Position numbers and translations under genes: made by a program
Shown: positions 45,729 through 53,436 of the stretch, in pieces
Numbering within the stretch: position 1 is the first letter of the stretch
Layout: the number at the start of each line of letters is the position of its first letter
Notes under the pieces: generated by a model
Databases searched by the model: none
Told to the model about the DNA's origin: nothing
What the model saw: only the letters and a program-made list of their open reading frames with translations
NCBI RefSeq assembly: GCF_000024345.1
Contig: NC_013729.1
Coordinates: 5,208,001 to 5,272,000, forward strand
Origin: Kribbella flavida DSM 17836
GTDB taxonomy: Bacteria; Actinomycetota; Actinomycetes; Propionibacteriales; Kribbellaceae
Direction: 5' to 3'
DNA length: 64,000 nt

Positions 45729-47314
45729 CGGGCCACCTCCTTGTGCCGGAGCAGGCCGAAGACCACGCCGTCGACGAGCGCCTCCCAGGACGCCTCGACG
45801 ATGTTGTGGCCGACGCCGACCGTGACCCAGGACCCCTCGCCGTCGGCGGTCTGGATCAGGACTCTGATCACCGCGTCGGTGCCGTGCCCCTGGTCGAGGA
45901 TGCGGACCTTGTAGTCGACCAGGTCGAACGTCGCCACCACGGGGTAGGCGCGCTCGATCGCGGCCCGCAGCGCGTGGTCGAGCGCGTTGACCGGCCCGTT
46001 GCCCTCGCCGGTGACGATCTCCCGCTCACCCCCGGCGACCAGCTTCACGGTCGCCTCCGACACCGCCTCGCCGTCGGCGCGCGACTCGGTGATCACCCGC
46101 CACGACTCGACGTCGAAGAAGCTCGCCCGCTCGCCGGTGACCTCCTCGGTCAGCAGCAGCTCGAACGACGCGTCGGCGGCCTCGAAGGTGTAGCCGCGGG
46201 CCTCCATCTCCTTGACCCGCTCGGTCACCCGGCCGACCAGGTCCTTGTCGTTGCCGAGATCGAAGCCGAGCTCGCGGCCCTTCAGCTCGACGCTGGCGCG
46301 ACCGGCCATCTCCGAGACCAGCATCCGCATGTCGTTGCCGACCAGGGCCGGATCGGTGTGCTGGTACAGGTCGGGATCGACCTTGATCGCACTGGCGTGC
46401 AGGCCCGCCTTGTGGGCGAACGCGGAGACGCCGACGTACGGCTGCCGGGCCGAGGGCGGCACGTTCGTCACTTCGGCGATCGCGTGCGCGATCCGGAAGG
46501 ACTCGGCCAGCCGGCCGGCCGGCAGCAGCTGCATCCCGCGCTTGAGCTCCAGGTTGGCGACCACGGCGAGCAGGTCGGCGTTGCCGGTCCGTTCGCCGTA
46601 CCCGTTGACGGTGCCCTGGACGTGGGTGGCGCCGGCCTCGACCGCGGCGATCGAGTTGGCGACCGCGCAGCCGCCGTCGTTGTGGGCGTGGATGCCGAGC
46701 CGCGCGCCGGTGGTCTCCAGCACCTCGCGTACGACGTCCTGCAGCTCGCGCGGCAGCGTGCCGCCGTTGGTGTCGCAGAGCGCGACCACGTCGGCGCCGG
46801 CCTCGGCCGCGACCCGGACCACCTCCAGCGCGTACGCCTTGTTGGCCCGGTAGCCGTCGAAGAAGTGCTCGGTGTCGAGGAACACCCGCTGCCCGTGCTC
46901 GCGCAGGTGCCGGACGGTGTCGGCCACCATCCGCAGGTTCTCCTCCAGGCTGGTCCGCAGCGCCCGCTCCACGTGCGCGTCGTGGCTCTTGGCAACCAAC
47001 GTGACGACCGCAGCGCCGGACTCCCGCAGCGCCGCGACCTGTGGGTCGTCGGCAGCGGTCGCGCCCGGCTTGCAGGTGGCACCGAAGGCGGCGAAGGTTG
47101 CGTGCCGCAACTGCAGCTCGGTCCGCGCCCGGGCGAAGAACTCGGTGTCCTTGGGAACGGCGCCCGGCCAGCCGCCCTCGATGAATCCGACGCCCAGGTC
47201 GTCCAGGTGCTGCGCGATGGCGATCTTGTCGGCCACGGACAGCGCCAGCCCCTCCTGCTGCGCGCCGTCGCGCAGCGTGGTGTCGTAGACGTGGAACTCG
47301 TCGGATCCGCTCAC
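45725..47314 (-). CDS. cimA: (R)-citramalate synthase
   Basis: A 529-residue DRE-TIM metallolyase making citramalate from pyruvate and acetyl-CoA, the first step of threonine-independent isoleucine synthesis. Seen: VYDTTLRDGAQQEGLALSV near residue 8, FIEGGWPGAVPKD, GIHAHNDGGCAVANS near 200, GTVNGYGERTGNADL near 228, and AFAHKAGLHASAI near 299, followed by the C-terminal regulatory domain. The GTG at 47314 (VSGSDEF) is preferred; upstream in-frame sequence runs through an attenuator hairpin. A leader peptide with tandem Ile codons precedes it. Confidence 0.92.
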   Translation of the reverse strand: MSGSDEFHVYDTTLRDGAQQEGLALSVADKIAIAQHLDDLGVGFIEGGWPGAVPKDTEFFARARTELQLRHATFAAFGATCKPGATAADDPQVAALRESGAAVVTLVAKSHDAHVERALRTSLEENLRMVADTVRHLREHGQRVFLDTEHFFDGYRANKAYALEVVRVAAEAGADVVALCDTNGGTLPRELQDVVREVLETTGARLGIHAHNDGGCAVANSIAAVEAGATHVQGTVNGYGERTGNADLLAVVANLELKRGMQLLPAGRLAESFRIAHAIAEVTNVPPSARQPYVGVSAFAHKAGLHASAIKVDPDLYQHTDPALVGNDMRMLVSEMAGRASVELKGRELGFDLGNDKDLVGRVTERVKEMEARGYTFEAADASFELLLTEEVTGERASFFDVESWRVITESRADGEAVSEATVKLVAGGEREIVTGEGNGPVNALDHALRAAIERAYPVVATFDLVDYKVRILDQGHGTDAVIRVLIQTADGEGSWVTVGVGHNIVEASWEALVDGVVFGLLRHKEVAR

Positions 47315-47351
47315 GGGGTCACCTTCCGGTGGAGGGGGGCTGCAGGCAAAC

Positions 47352-47379
47352 AAAAAACCTCCCGCAAGGTGCGAGAGGT
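47352..47379 (-). terminator. attenuator terminator upstream of cimA
   Basis: In the minus direction the stem ACCTCTCGCA/TGCGGGAGGT (one mismatch) is followed by TTTTTTG. It lies 38 bases before the cimA GTG, after a leader peptide, so it would stop transcription before the gene unless an alternative structure forms. Confidence 0.8.
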
Positions 47380-47381
47380 CT

Positions 47382-47411
47382 GCGCGCTCAGGTGGTGCAA
47401 GCTGAGCGCGC
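47382..47411 (-). promoter_or_regulatory. pause/antiterminator-region hairpin of the cimA leader
   Basis: A perfect 10-base-pair stem GCGCGCTCAG/CTGAGCGCGC with a 10-base loop begins right after the leader peptide stop codon and ends 2 bases before the terminator stem. A ribosome at the leader stop would cover its 5' arm. This is the geometry of a ribosome-controlled attenuator. Confidence 0.7.
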
Positions 47412-47441
47412 CTAGCCAATAATGCCCCGGAAGTTCTTCAT
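47412..47441 (-). CDS. cimA leader peptide with tandem Ile codons
   Basis: ATG at 47441 reads MKNFRGIIG and stops with TAG at 47412. The two isoleucines use ATT ATT, rare in this GC-rich genome. They sit just before a hairpin and a terminator upstream of an isoleucine-pathway gene. An in-frame GTG at 47471 could extend the peptide by ten residues. No clear Shine-Dalgarno site is seen, so translation may be leaderless or weak. Confidence 0.6.
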   Translation of the reverse strand: MKNFRGIIG

Positions 47442-47546
47442 GACATCGGCAGTCTGCCACAGCCGGTTCACCCGGTGGCGAAATGTCTCGAAAAGCGAAC
47501 ATCCAGTACGCCGACCAGTACTGCGGCGTCCGCGGGAGTCCAGCTG

Positions 47547-47945
47547 TCAGGCGGTGAGCGACCACTCCGGGGTGTCCCAGGCGGCGTAGAAGTCGTCCCG
47601 CTCCAGCGGTCGCAGGTCCCACGCGTCGCGGTCCAGCGCCTGGTCGGTCAGCCCGCCGTGCTCGTCCTCCAGCCGCTGCCACCAGTACCGGGTGATGGTC
47701 CCGTCCTCGGTGACCTGGAGCTGCCGGACGACGACCCACTCGCGCTCGTGCCAGACCGCCTCGTACAGCCAGTCGGTGCCGTCGTCGTCCGCGCGGGCAC
47801 CGTACGTGCGGGCGGCGGTGCCGCGGTCCAGGTCGCGGATCAGCTCGACGGTGGCACGGAACATCTGCTCGGTGTCGGGACTCCACCCGCGCGACCGCGC
47901 GAGCTCGCAGTAGTACGCCTCGACCTCGTCCGGAAAGCCGCTCAT
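47547..47945 (-). CDS. hypothetical protein (132 aa)
   Basis: A 132-residue acidic, Trp-rich protein (AVWHEREWVVVRQLQV, ITRYWWQRLEDEHGG, DFYAAWDTPEW). No signal peptide or membrane segment is seen. The alternating strand pattern suggests a small alpha/beta domain. It reads as a genuine gene by codon bias and starts well, but I recognise no family. It lies alone between cimA and ilvE. Confidence 0.65.
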   Translation of the reverse strand: MSGFPDEVEAYYCELARSRGWSPDTEQMFRATVELIRDLDRGTAARTYGARADDDGTDWLYEAVWHEREWVVVRQLQVTEDGTITRYWWQRLEDEHGGLTDQALDRDAWDLRPLERDDFYAAWDTPEWSLTA

Positions 47946-47988
47946 GCCCGGACCCTATCCAGGCCACCTGAAGGATTGCTGTGAAACA

Positions 47989-48028
47989 GGCCGCGCCCGG
48001 AGAACCGGTGGGTTCTGCGGGCGCGGCC
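47989..48028. terminator. terminator of ilvE
   Basis: A long hairpin with an 11-base-pair outer stem (GGCCGCGCCCG / CGGGCGCGGCC), a one-base bulge and a 6-base-pair inner stem (AGAACC/GGTTCT) around GGTG lies 16 bases past the ilvE stop. TTTC follows in the minus direction. Confidence 0.75.
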
Positions 48029-48043
48029 GGGTCGGAGCGGGGA

Positions 48044-49135
48044 TCAGCAGATCCGGGTCGTCCAGCCGTGAGTGTCCTGGGACCGGCCGTACTGCAGGTC
48101 GAGCAGCGCGCTGCGGACCGCCGCGGTGACCGGGCCACCGTTGCCGTCGGCCACCTGCACCTCACCGCCGTCCCACTTCAGCGAGGCGACCGGGGTGATC
48201 ACCGCAGCCGTGCCGCAGGCGAACACCTCGCGGATCCGGCCGGACGTGGCACCCTCGCGCCACTCGTCGATCGAGATCTTCCGCTCGGTGACGGTGTGGC
48301 CGAGATCGGTGACCAGCTTGAGGATCGAGTCCCGGGTCACGCCCTCGAGAATCGTGCCGGACAGCTCCGGGGTGATCACCGAGCCGTCGTCGAGCACGAA
48401 GTACAGGTTCATGCCGCCGAGCTCTTCGACCCACTTCTTCTCGATCGCGTCCAGGAATGCGACCTGGTCGCAGCCCTGCTCGATCGCCTCCGCCTGGGCC
48501 AGCAGCGACGAAGCGTAGTTGCCGCCGGTCTTGGCCGCGCCGGTCCCGCCGGGCGCCGCCCGGGTGTACTCCTGGCTGAGCCAGATCCGGACCGGCTTGA
48601 CGCCGCCGGTGAAGTAGGAGCCGGCCGGCGAGGCGATCGCGCAGTACGTCACCTGGGCCGACGGCCGGACGCCGAGGAACGGGTCCGAGCCGAACATGAA
48701 CGGCCGCAGGTACAGCGAGGTCTCGCCCCCGCCGGGCACCCAGTCGCGGTCGATCTCGACCAGCTTGCGCACCGAGTCGAGGAACGCGGCCTCGGGCAGC
48801 TCCGGCAGCGCGAGCCGCCGGGCGGACCGGTTGAACCGGGCCGCGTTGGCGTCCGGCCGGAAGGTGTGGATCGAGTCGTCGGGATGCCGGTAGGCCTTCA
48901 TCCCCTCGAAGATCGTCTGGGCGTAGTGGAACACCGCGGTCGCCGGAGACAGCTCCAGCGGTCCGAAGGCGGTGATCCTCGCGTCGTGCCAGCCGAGCTC
49001 CGCCGTCCAGGTGGCGATCGCCATGTGGTCGGTGAAGTGCTGCCCGAATCCCGGGTTCGCCAGGATCGCGGCGCGCTGGTCGTCGCTGGCCGATTGGGTG
49101 TTGGGCTCAACGGTGAACTGCAGATCGGCGCTCAT
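48044..49135 (-). CDS. ilvE: branched-chain amino-acid aminotransferase
   Basis: A 363-residue fold-type IV PLP aminotransferase that transfers the last amino group to Ile, Leu and Val. Seen: FHYAQTIFEGMKAYR near residue 69, LYLRPFMFGSD near 141, the PLP-lysine region GGNYASSLLAQAEA near 203, with EELGGMNLYFVLDDG near 235, and VFACGTAAVITPV near 309. Length is typical of the long actinobacterial form. It lies between leuB and cimA in a pathway cluster. Confidence 0.95.
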   Translation of the reverse strand: MSADLQFTVEPNTQSASDDQRAAILANPGFGQHFTDHMAIATWTAELGWHDARITAFGPLELSPATAVFHYAQTIFEGMKAYRHPDDSIHTFRPDANAARFNRSARRLALPELPEAAFLDSVRKLVEIDRDWVPGGGETSLYLRPFMFGSDPFLGVRPSAQVTYCAIASPAGSYFTGGVKPVRIWLSQEYTRAAPGGTGAAKTGGNYASSLLAQAEAIEQGCDQVAFLDAIEKKWVEELGGMNLYFVLDDGSVITPELSGTILEGVTRDSILKLVTDLGHTVTERKISIDEWREGATSGRIREVFACGTAAVITPVASLKWDGGEVQVADGNGGPVTAAVRSALLDLQYGRSQDTHGWTTRIC

Positions 49136-49225
49136 CTCCGCACCGTACCTCTGGTCGCAGTGGTCAGGCGAGCGTCCGGACGGCCGCCGGCCGGGGCTGT
49201 CCAGGACCCGAGCAGAAGCATCTCG

Positions 49226-50275
49226 TCACCCGGCCGCGCGCTTGGCGATCGCGTCACCGATCTCCGCGGTGCTGCGGGCGGCGCCGGAGCGCTCCTCGAT
49301 GTCCGCGGTGACCGCGGCCTCGATCGCCGCGGCGGCCTCGGTCAGCCCGAGGTGGTCGCACAGCAGCGCCGTGGACAGGATCGCAGCGGTCGGGTCCGCC
49401 TTCTGCTGACCGGCGATGTCCGGCGCCGACCCGTGCACCGGCTCGAACATGCTCGGCGCGGTCCGGTCCGGGTTGATGTTGCCGCTCGCGGCCAAGCCGA
49501 TGCCGCCGCTGATCGCGGCCGCCAGGTCGGTGATGATGTCGCCGAACAGGTTGTCGGTGACGATCACGTCGAAGCGGGCCGGGTCGGTGACCAGGAAGAT
49601 CGTCGCGGCGTCCACGTGCAGGTAGTCGACCGCGATGTCGGGGAACTCGGTCGCGACCGCGTCGACGGTCCGCTTCCACAGGTGGCCGGCGTGCACCAGC
49701 ACGTTGTTCTTGTGCACCAGCGTGAGCTTCTTGCGCGGCCGCGCCTGGGCCCGCGCGAACGCGTCGCGCACCACCCGCTGCACGCCGTACGCCGTGTTGA
49801 CCGACACCTCGGTGGCGATCTCGGCCGGGGTGCCGACCCGCAGCGCGCCGCCGTTGCCGACGTACGGGCCCTCGGTGCCCTCGCGGACGACGACGAAGTC
49901 CACCTCACCGGGGTTCGCCAGCGGCGAGCCGACCGAGGGGTAGATCTTCGAGGGGCGCAGGTTCACGTAGTGGTCGAGGGCGAACCGCAGCTTGAGCAGC
50001 AGGCCACGCTCGAGCACCCCGGACGGCACCGTCGGGTCGCCGACCGCGCCGAGCAGGATCGCGTCGTGCTTGCGGATCTCCTCGAGCTCGGCGTCCGGCA
50101 GCGTCTCGCCGGTCGCGTGCCAGCGCCGCGCCCCCAGGTCGTACTCGGTCCGCTCGAAGGTCACACCGTGCACCGCGCTGACCGCGTCGAGCACCTTGAG
50201 CGCTTCGGTGGTCACCTCGGGGCCGATCCCGTCGCCCCCGACGACGGCCAGCGTGAAGGTCTTCTGGGTGCTCAC
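49226..50275 (-). CDS. leuB: 3-isopropylmalate dehydrogenase
   Basis: A 349-residue NAD-dependent beta-decarboxylating dehydrogenase of leucine synthesis. Seen: VVGGDGIGPEV near residue 10, LLLKLRFALDHYVNLRPSKIYP near 90, VVREGTEGPYVGNGG near 127, DNLFGDIITDLAAA near 238, and EPVHGSAPDIAGQ near 273. The GTG start at 50275 overlaps the stop of a small upstream ORF (GTGA), giving translational coupling. Confidence 0.95.
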   Translation of the reverse strand: MSTQKTFTLAVVGGDGIGPEVTTEALKVLDAVSAVHGVTFERTEYDLGARRWHATGETLPDAELEEIRKHDAILLGAVGDPTVPSGVLERGLLLKLRFALDHYVNLRPSKIYPSVGSPLANPGEVDFVVVREGTEGPYVGNGGALRVGTPAEIATEVSVNTAYGVQRVVRDAFARAQARPRKKLTLVHKNNVLVHAGHLWKRTVDAVATEFPDIAVDYLHVDAATIFLVTDPARFDVIVTDNLFGDIITDLAAAISGGIGLAASGNINPDRTAPSMFEPVHGSAPDIAGQQKADPTAAILSTALLCDHLGLTEAAAAIEAAVTADIEERSGAARSTAEIGDAIAKRAAG

Positions 50276-50430
50276 TTCTTGGGTTCTCCCCCGTTGTCGC
50301 GGCGGTTGATGGCTTCCTGCACCGCCCGGGTCTCGGCCCTGACGGCGTCGTACTTCGGCCGCCGGCGCCGGGGCGCCTTGCGCTCACGCCCGTCCACGGC
50401 CGGCCAGTCGGCTGGATACATGTCGTACAT
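50272..50430 (-). CDS. small basic protein coupled to leuB (52 aa)
   Basis: ATG at 50430 follows a strong GGGAGGAG and encodes 52 residues: MYDMYPADWPAVDGRERK, a PRRRRPKYD basic cluster, then a helix-like AVRAETRAVQEAINRR and an acidic-to-basic GGEPKK end. The stop overlaps the leuB GTG. I recognise no family. The good ribosome site and coupling support expression; it may act mainly to set leuB translation or bind RNA, which is speculative. Confidence 0.6.
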   Translation of the reverse strand: MYDMYPADWPAVDGRERKAPRRRRPKYDAVRAETRAVQEAINRRDNGGEPKK

Positions 50431-50577
50431 GCTGCTCCTCCCGGAAGGGTCTGCGGGCGGCAGGGTGCTGCAGAATTTACTCTGGCGTCCGACTAAATCA
50501 CCACTATGCGGGCACTCTGTCCCGCGATGTGAGATTCCGGTGACGACGCCGGACCGAAGCTGTGCAACTCTCAACCG

Positions 50578-51144
50578 GTGAGTGCTCCTCCAGAACTGCC
50601 GCCGCTGGTCTCAGCGGCCCTCAGCCTGTCCGGCCGGCGCGGCTTCGTCAGCTCGACCCGCAACGAGACGGGCCGGCTGCTCGCCACCCTCGCCGCGTCC
50701 CGGCACGGCATTCTCGGCGAGCTCGGGACCGGCTGCGGCGTCGGCTCGGCCTGGCTGCGCAGCGGTGCCGCCGAAGGGACCCGGATCGTCACCGCCGAGA
50801 GCGATCCGGAGCTGGCCAAGGCGGTCGCCGAGATGTTCGCCGAGGACGAGCGGATCGAGGTTGTCGAGGCGGACTGGACCGCGCTGATCGAGCGCGGCCC
50901 GTTCGCCCTGCTGTTCGTCGACGCGCGCGAGGCGAAGCTGTCCGCCCGCGACGTGATCGCCGAGGTGGTCGAGCCGGGCGGTTTCGTGGTGCTCGACGAC
51001 TTCACCCCGTCGGCCGTCTGGCCGCCGATGTACGAGGGCCGCGTCGACACGCTGCGCCAGGAGTGGCTGCAGGACCAGCGCTTCACCACTGTCGAGGTGA
51101 TGGTCGCCCCCGACGCCGCCGTCCTGCTCGCCACCCGCCGCTGA
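50578..51144 (+). CDS. SAM-dependent O-methyltransferase-like protein
   Basis: A 188-residue class I methyltransferase. Motif I is GELGTGCGVGSAWL near residue 46, an acidic loop TAESDPELAKAVAEMF follows near 72, and LLFVDAREAKLSARDVI near 113, VEPGGFVVLDDF near 131. The pattern is close to O-methyltransferase family 3 but short. The GTG at 50578 lacks a clear ribosome site, so translation may be near-leaderless. The substrate is unknown. Confidence 0.82.
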   Translation: MSAPPELPPLVSAALSLSGRRGFVSSTRNETGRLLATLAASRHGILGELGTGCGVGSAWLRSGAAEGTRIVTAESDPELAKAVAEMFAEDERIEVVEADWTALIERGPFALLFVDAREAKLSARDVIAEVVEPGGFVVLDDFTPSAVWPPMYEGRVDTLRQEWLQDQRFTTVEVMVAPDAAVLLATRR

Positions 51145-51184
51145 CCCTACCCCCACCCCACTCCACCCCCACCGCCCCTGCCTG

Positions 51185-51220
51185 CCCCTGCCCCTGCCCC
51201 TGCCCCTGCCCCTGCCCCTG
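51185..51220. repeat. (CCCCTG)6 tandem repeat
   Basis: Six exact CCCCTG units lie 40 bases past a stop codon. Such simple repeats can vary in copy number between strains. No coding role is apparent. Confidence 0.85.
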
Positions 51221-51260
51221 CCCAGGCTCGTCTGTGCGGCTCTGATGGGTTAACCCATCA

Positions 51261-51305
51261 GGTGCATGGTTGGCCCACCAGATTCTCGTGGGCCAACCAT
51301 GCACC
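51261..51305. repeat. 18-bp perfect inverted repeat (large hairpin)
   Basis: GGTGCATGGTTGGCCCAC and its exact complement flank a 9-base loop. Outer flanks GGGTTAACCC and GGGTCAACCC extend the symmetry imperfectly. No T-run follows. It may be a bidirectional terminator or a small palindromic element. Confidence 0.7.
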
Positions 51306-51729
51306 TCAAGGGTCAACCCACGAGACGCGGCGGGGCAGCGGCTGGGGCGGATGTCGCTTCGGGGTGGGAGGTCCCCCGGGCGCACAACAGGATGTCCCCG
51401 GGGCGAACAAACAGGTGGGCCCGAGCCGCGGCTCCCGGGTGGGAGGGGCTCGGGCCCTGGCCGGCCGCCATGCGCCTGCGGGCGGCCGGCCGGTCCTGTC
51501 CTTCCAGTGTGACTTCCGCCGGGGGTCAATCGCTCCCCCGGCGGGTGTCGGCGTCGCTGCGGGATGCCTCCGACCTCGCCGGCGCCTGCTGGACGAACTT
51601 CGATCGTGGAAGTCGCCCGGAGCGGTAGCCAAGCCCCGGGATTCGTGCCTTCTCTGCCGCTCGGGGATCCAGCCCGGCGTCCGAAACGGTGACGCCGTGG
51701 CGCCGTTCTCTTCGGACGCTGGTGAGGAG

Positions 51730-53340
51730 TCAGGCCTCCAGGTCGACCGTGCGGGCGGTGTCGGCCTGGACGGCGGTGGCGATGTCGTCCAGCAGGGCCG
51801 GGGTGATGCTGGAGTCGACGCTCAGCGCGACCAGCGCCTTGCCGCCCTTGCGGTCCCGGCTGACCTGCATGCCGGCGATGTTGATGTCGGACTCACCCAG
51901 AATCCGGCCCACCTGGCCGACGATGCCCGGCCGGTCCTCGTAGCTGAGGAACGCCAGGTGCTCGGCCAGCTCGACCTCCAGGTCGAACCCGTCGATCTCG
52001 ACCAGCCGCTCGGACTGCTTGACGCCGACCAGCGTGCCGGAGACCGACACCTGCTCGCCGTCGGCCAGGGTGCCGCGCAGGGTGATCAGGTTGCGGTGCT
52101 CGGGGCTGTCGTGGTCGGTGAGCAGCCGTACTTCGAGGCCGCGCTCGGCCGCCAGCAGCGGAGCGTTCACGTACGAGACGTTGTCCTCGACGACGTCGGC
52201 GAACACGCCCTTCAGCGCGGCCAGCTCGAGCACCTTCACGTCGTACTGCGTGATCTCGCCGCGGACCTCGACGTCGAGCTGCTGCGCGACGCCACCGGCC
52301 AGCGCGGTGAAGATCCGGCCGAGCTTCTCGGTCAGCGCGATACCGGGCCGGACGTCCTCGGCGATCACGCCGCCCTGGACGTTCACCGCGTCGGGCACCA
52401 GTTCGCCGCTGAGCGCCAGCCGCACGGACTTGGCCACCGCGATGCCGGCCTTCTCCTGGGCCTCGTCGGTGGACGCGCCCAGGTGCGGGGTGGCGACGAC
52501 GTTCTCGAACTCGAACAGCGGGGAGTCGGTGCACGGCTCCTTGGCGAACACGTCCAGCCCGGCGGCCGCCACGCGTCCCTCCTTGAGCGCGGTGTACAGC
52601 GCCTGCTCGTCCACGATGCCGCCACGGGCCGCGTTGACGATGATGACCTCGGGCTTGACCTTGTGCAGCTGCTCGTCGCCGATCAGGCCGATCGTCTCCG
52701 GCGTCTTCGGCAGGTGCACGGAGATGAAGTCGCTGGCGGCCAGCAGCTCGTCGAGGGAGGCCAGCCGGACCCCCATCTGCGCGGCGCGGCCGGCCTGCAC
52801 GTACGGGTCGTAGGCGATCACGTTCATGCCGAAGGCGGCCAGCCGCTGGGCGACCAGGACGCCGATCTTGCCCAGGCCGACGATGCCGACGGTCTTCTCG
52901 AACAGCTCGACACCGGAGTACTTGCTGCGCTTCCACTCGCCGTTCTTCAGCGACTGGTCGGCGGCCGGGACCCGGCGGGCGGCGGCGAGCAGCAGCGCGA
53001 CCGCGAGCTCGGCGGCGCTGACGATGTTGGAGGTCGGCGCGTTGACGACCATCACGCCGGCCTGGGTGGCGGCCTTCACGTCGACGTTGTCCAGGCCGAC
53101 CCCGGCCCGGGCGACGACCTTCAGCCTCTTCGCCGCGGCCAGCGCCTCGGCGTCCACCTTGGTGGCGCTGCGGATCAGGATGGCGTCGACGTCGGCGATG
53201 GCGGGAATCAGCTCGGCGCGGTCGGCGCCGTTCGCGTGCCGGATCTCGAAGTCCGGCCCGAGCGCCTCGACGGTGGCGGGCGACAGCTCTTCGGCGATCA
53301 GGACGACGGGTCGGGTGGCGGTGGCTGCTGCGTCAGGCAT
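51730..53340 (-). CDS. serA: D-3-phosphoglycerate dehydrogenase
   Basis: A 536-residue type 1 SerA that oxidises 3-phosphoglycerate, the first step of serine synthesis. Seen: VGIVGLGKIGVLVAQRLAAFG near residue 146, AARGGIVDEQAL near 232, HLGASTDEAQEKAG near 280, a long intervening domain, and the ACT domain SYEDRPGIVGQVGRILGESDINIAGMQV near 461 that binds Ser. The ATG at 53340 has AGGAG 9 bases upstream. Serine feeds the nearby branched-chain region only indirectly. Confidence 0.95.
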   Translation of the reverse strand: MPDAAATATRPVVLIAEELSPATVEALGPDFEIRHANGADRAELIPAIADVDAILIRSATKVDAEALAAAKRLKVVARAGVGLDNVDVKAATQAGVMVVNAPTSNIVSAAELAVALLLAAARRVPAADQSLKNGEWKRSKYSGVELFEKTVGIVGLGKIGVLVAQRLAAFGMNVIAYDPYVQAGRAAQMGVRLASLDELLAASDFISVHLPKTPETIGLIGDEQLHKVKPEVIIVNAARGGIVDEQALYTALKEGRVAAAGLDVFAKEPCTDSPLFEFENVVATPHLGASTDEAQEKAGIAVAKSVRLALSGELVPDAVNVQGGVIAEDVRPGIALTEKLGRIFTALAGGVAQQLDVEVRGEITQYDVKVLELAALKGVFADVVEDNVSYVNAPLLAAERGLEVRLLTDHDSPEHRNLITLRGTLADGEQVSVSGTLVGVKQSERLVEIDGFDLEVELAEHLAFLSYEDRPGIVGQVGRILGESDINIAGMQVSRDRKGGKALVALSVDSSITPALLDDIATAVQADTARTVDLEA

Positions 53341-53436
53341 GACAGACAACTCCTGCGGAAGCGGTAGGGGGCTCGAAGGTCAGAGCACCGCGCTGTGCCC
53401 GCTGGCACCGATGCTACCAGTCGCCCGGTGGACGTC

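Larger units (their letters stand above)
51145..51729. other. hairpin-rich non-coding gap between convergent genes
   Basis: No gene is seen. It holds six tandem CCCCTG units (51185-51220), an 18-base-pair hairpin at 51261-51305, and two further inverted repeats: GGGCCCGAGCC/GGCTCGGGCCC (about 51417-51456) and GGCCGGCCGCC/GGCGGCCGGCC (about 51460-51493). It lies between the 3' ends of the methyltransferase and serA, so some hairpins may be terminators. Confidence 0.65.

Noticed and set aside
47981..50581. An 866-codon open frame on the plus strand
   Set aside because: It lies opposite ilvE and leuB and consists of Arg/Asp/Val/Leu-rich antisense sequence with no recognisable motif.
51083..51529. 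A Gly-Gln repeat protein on the minus strand
   Set aside because: It is translation of the CCCCTG tandem repeat and flanking hairpins, not a plausible gene.
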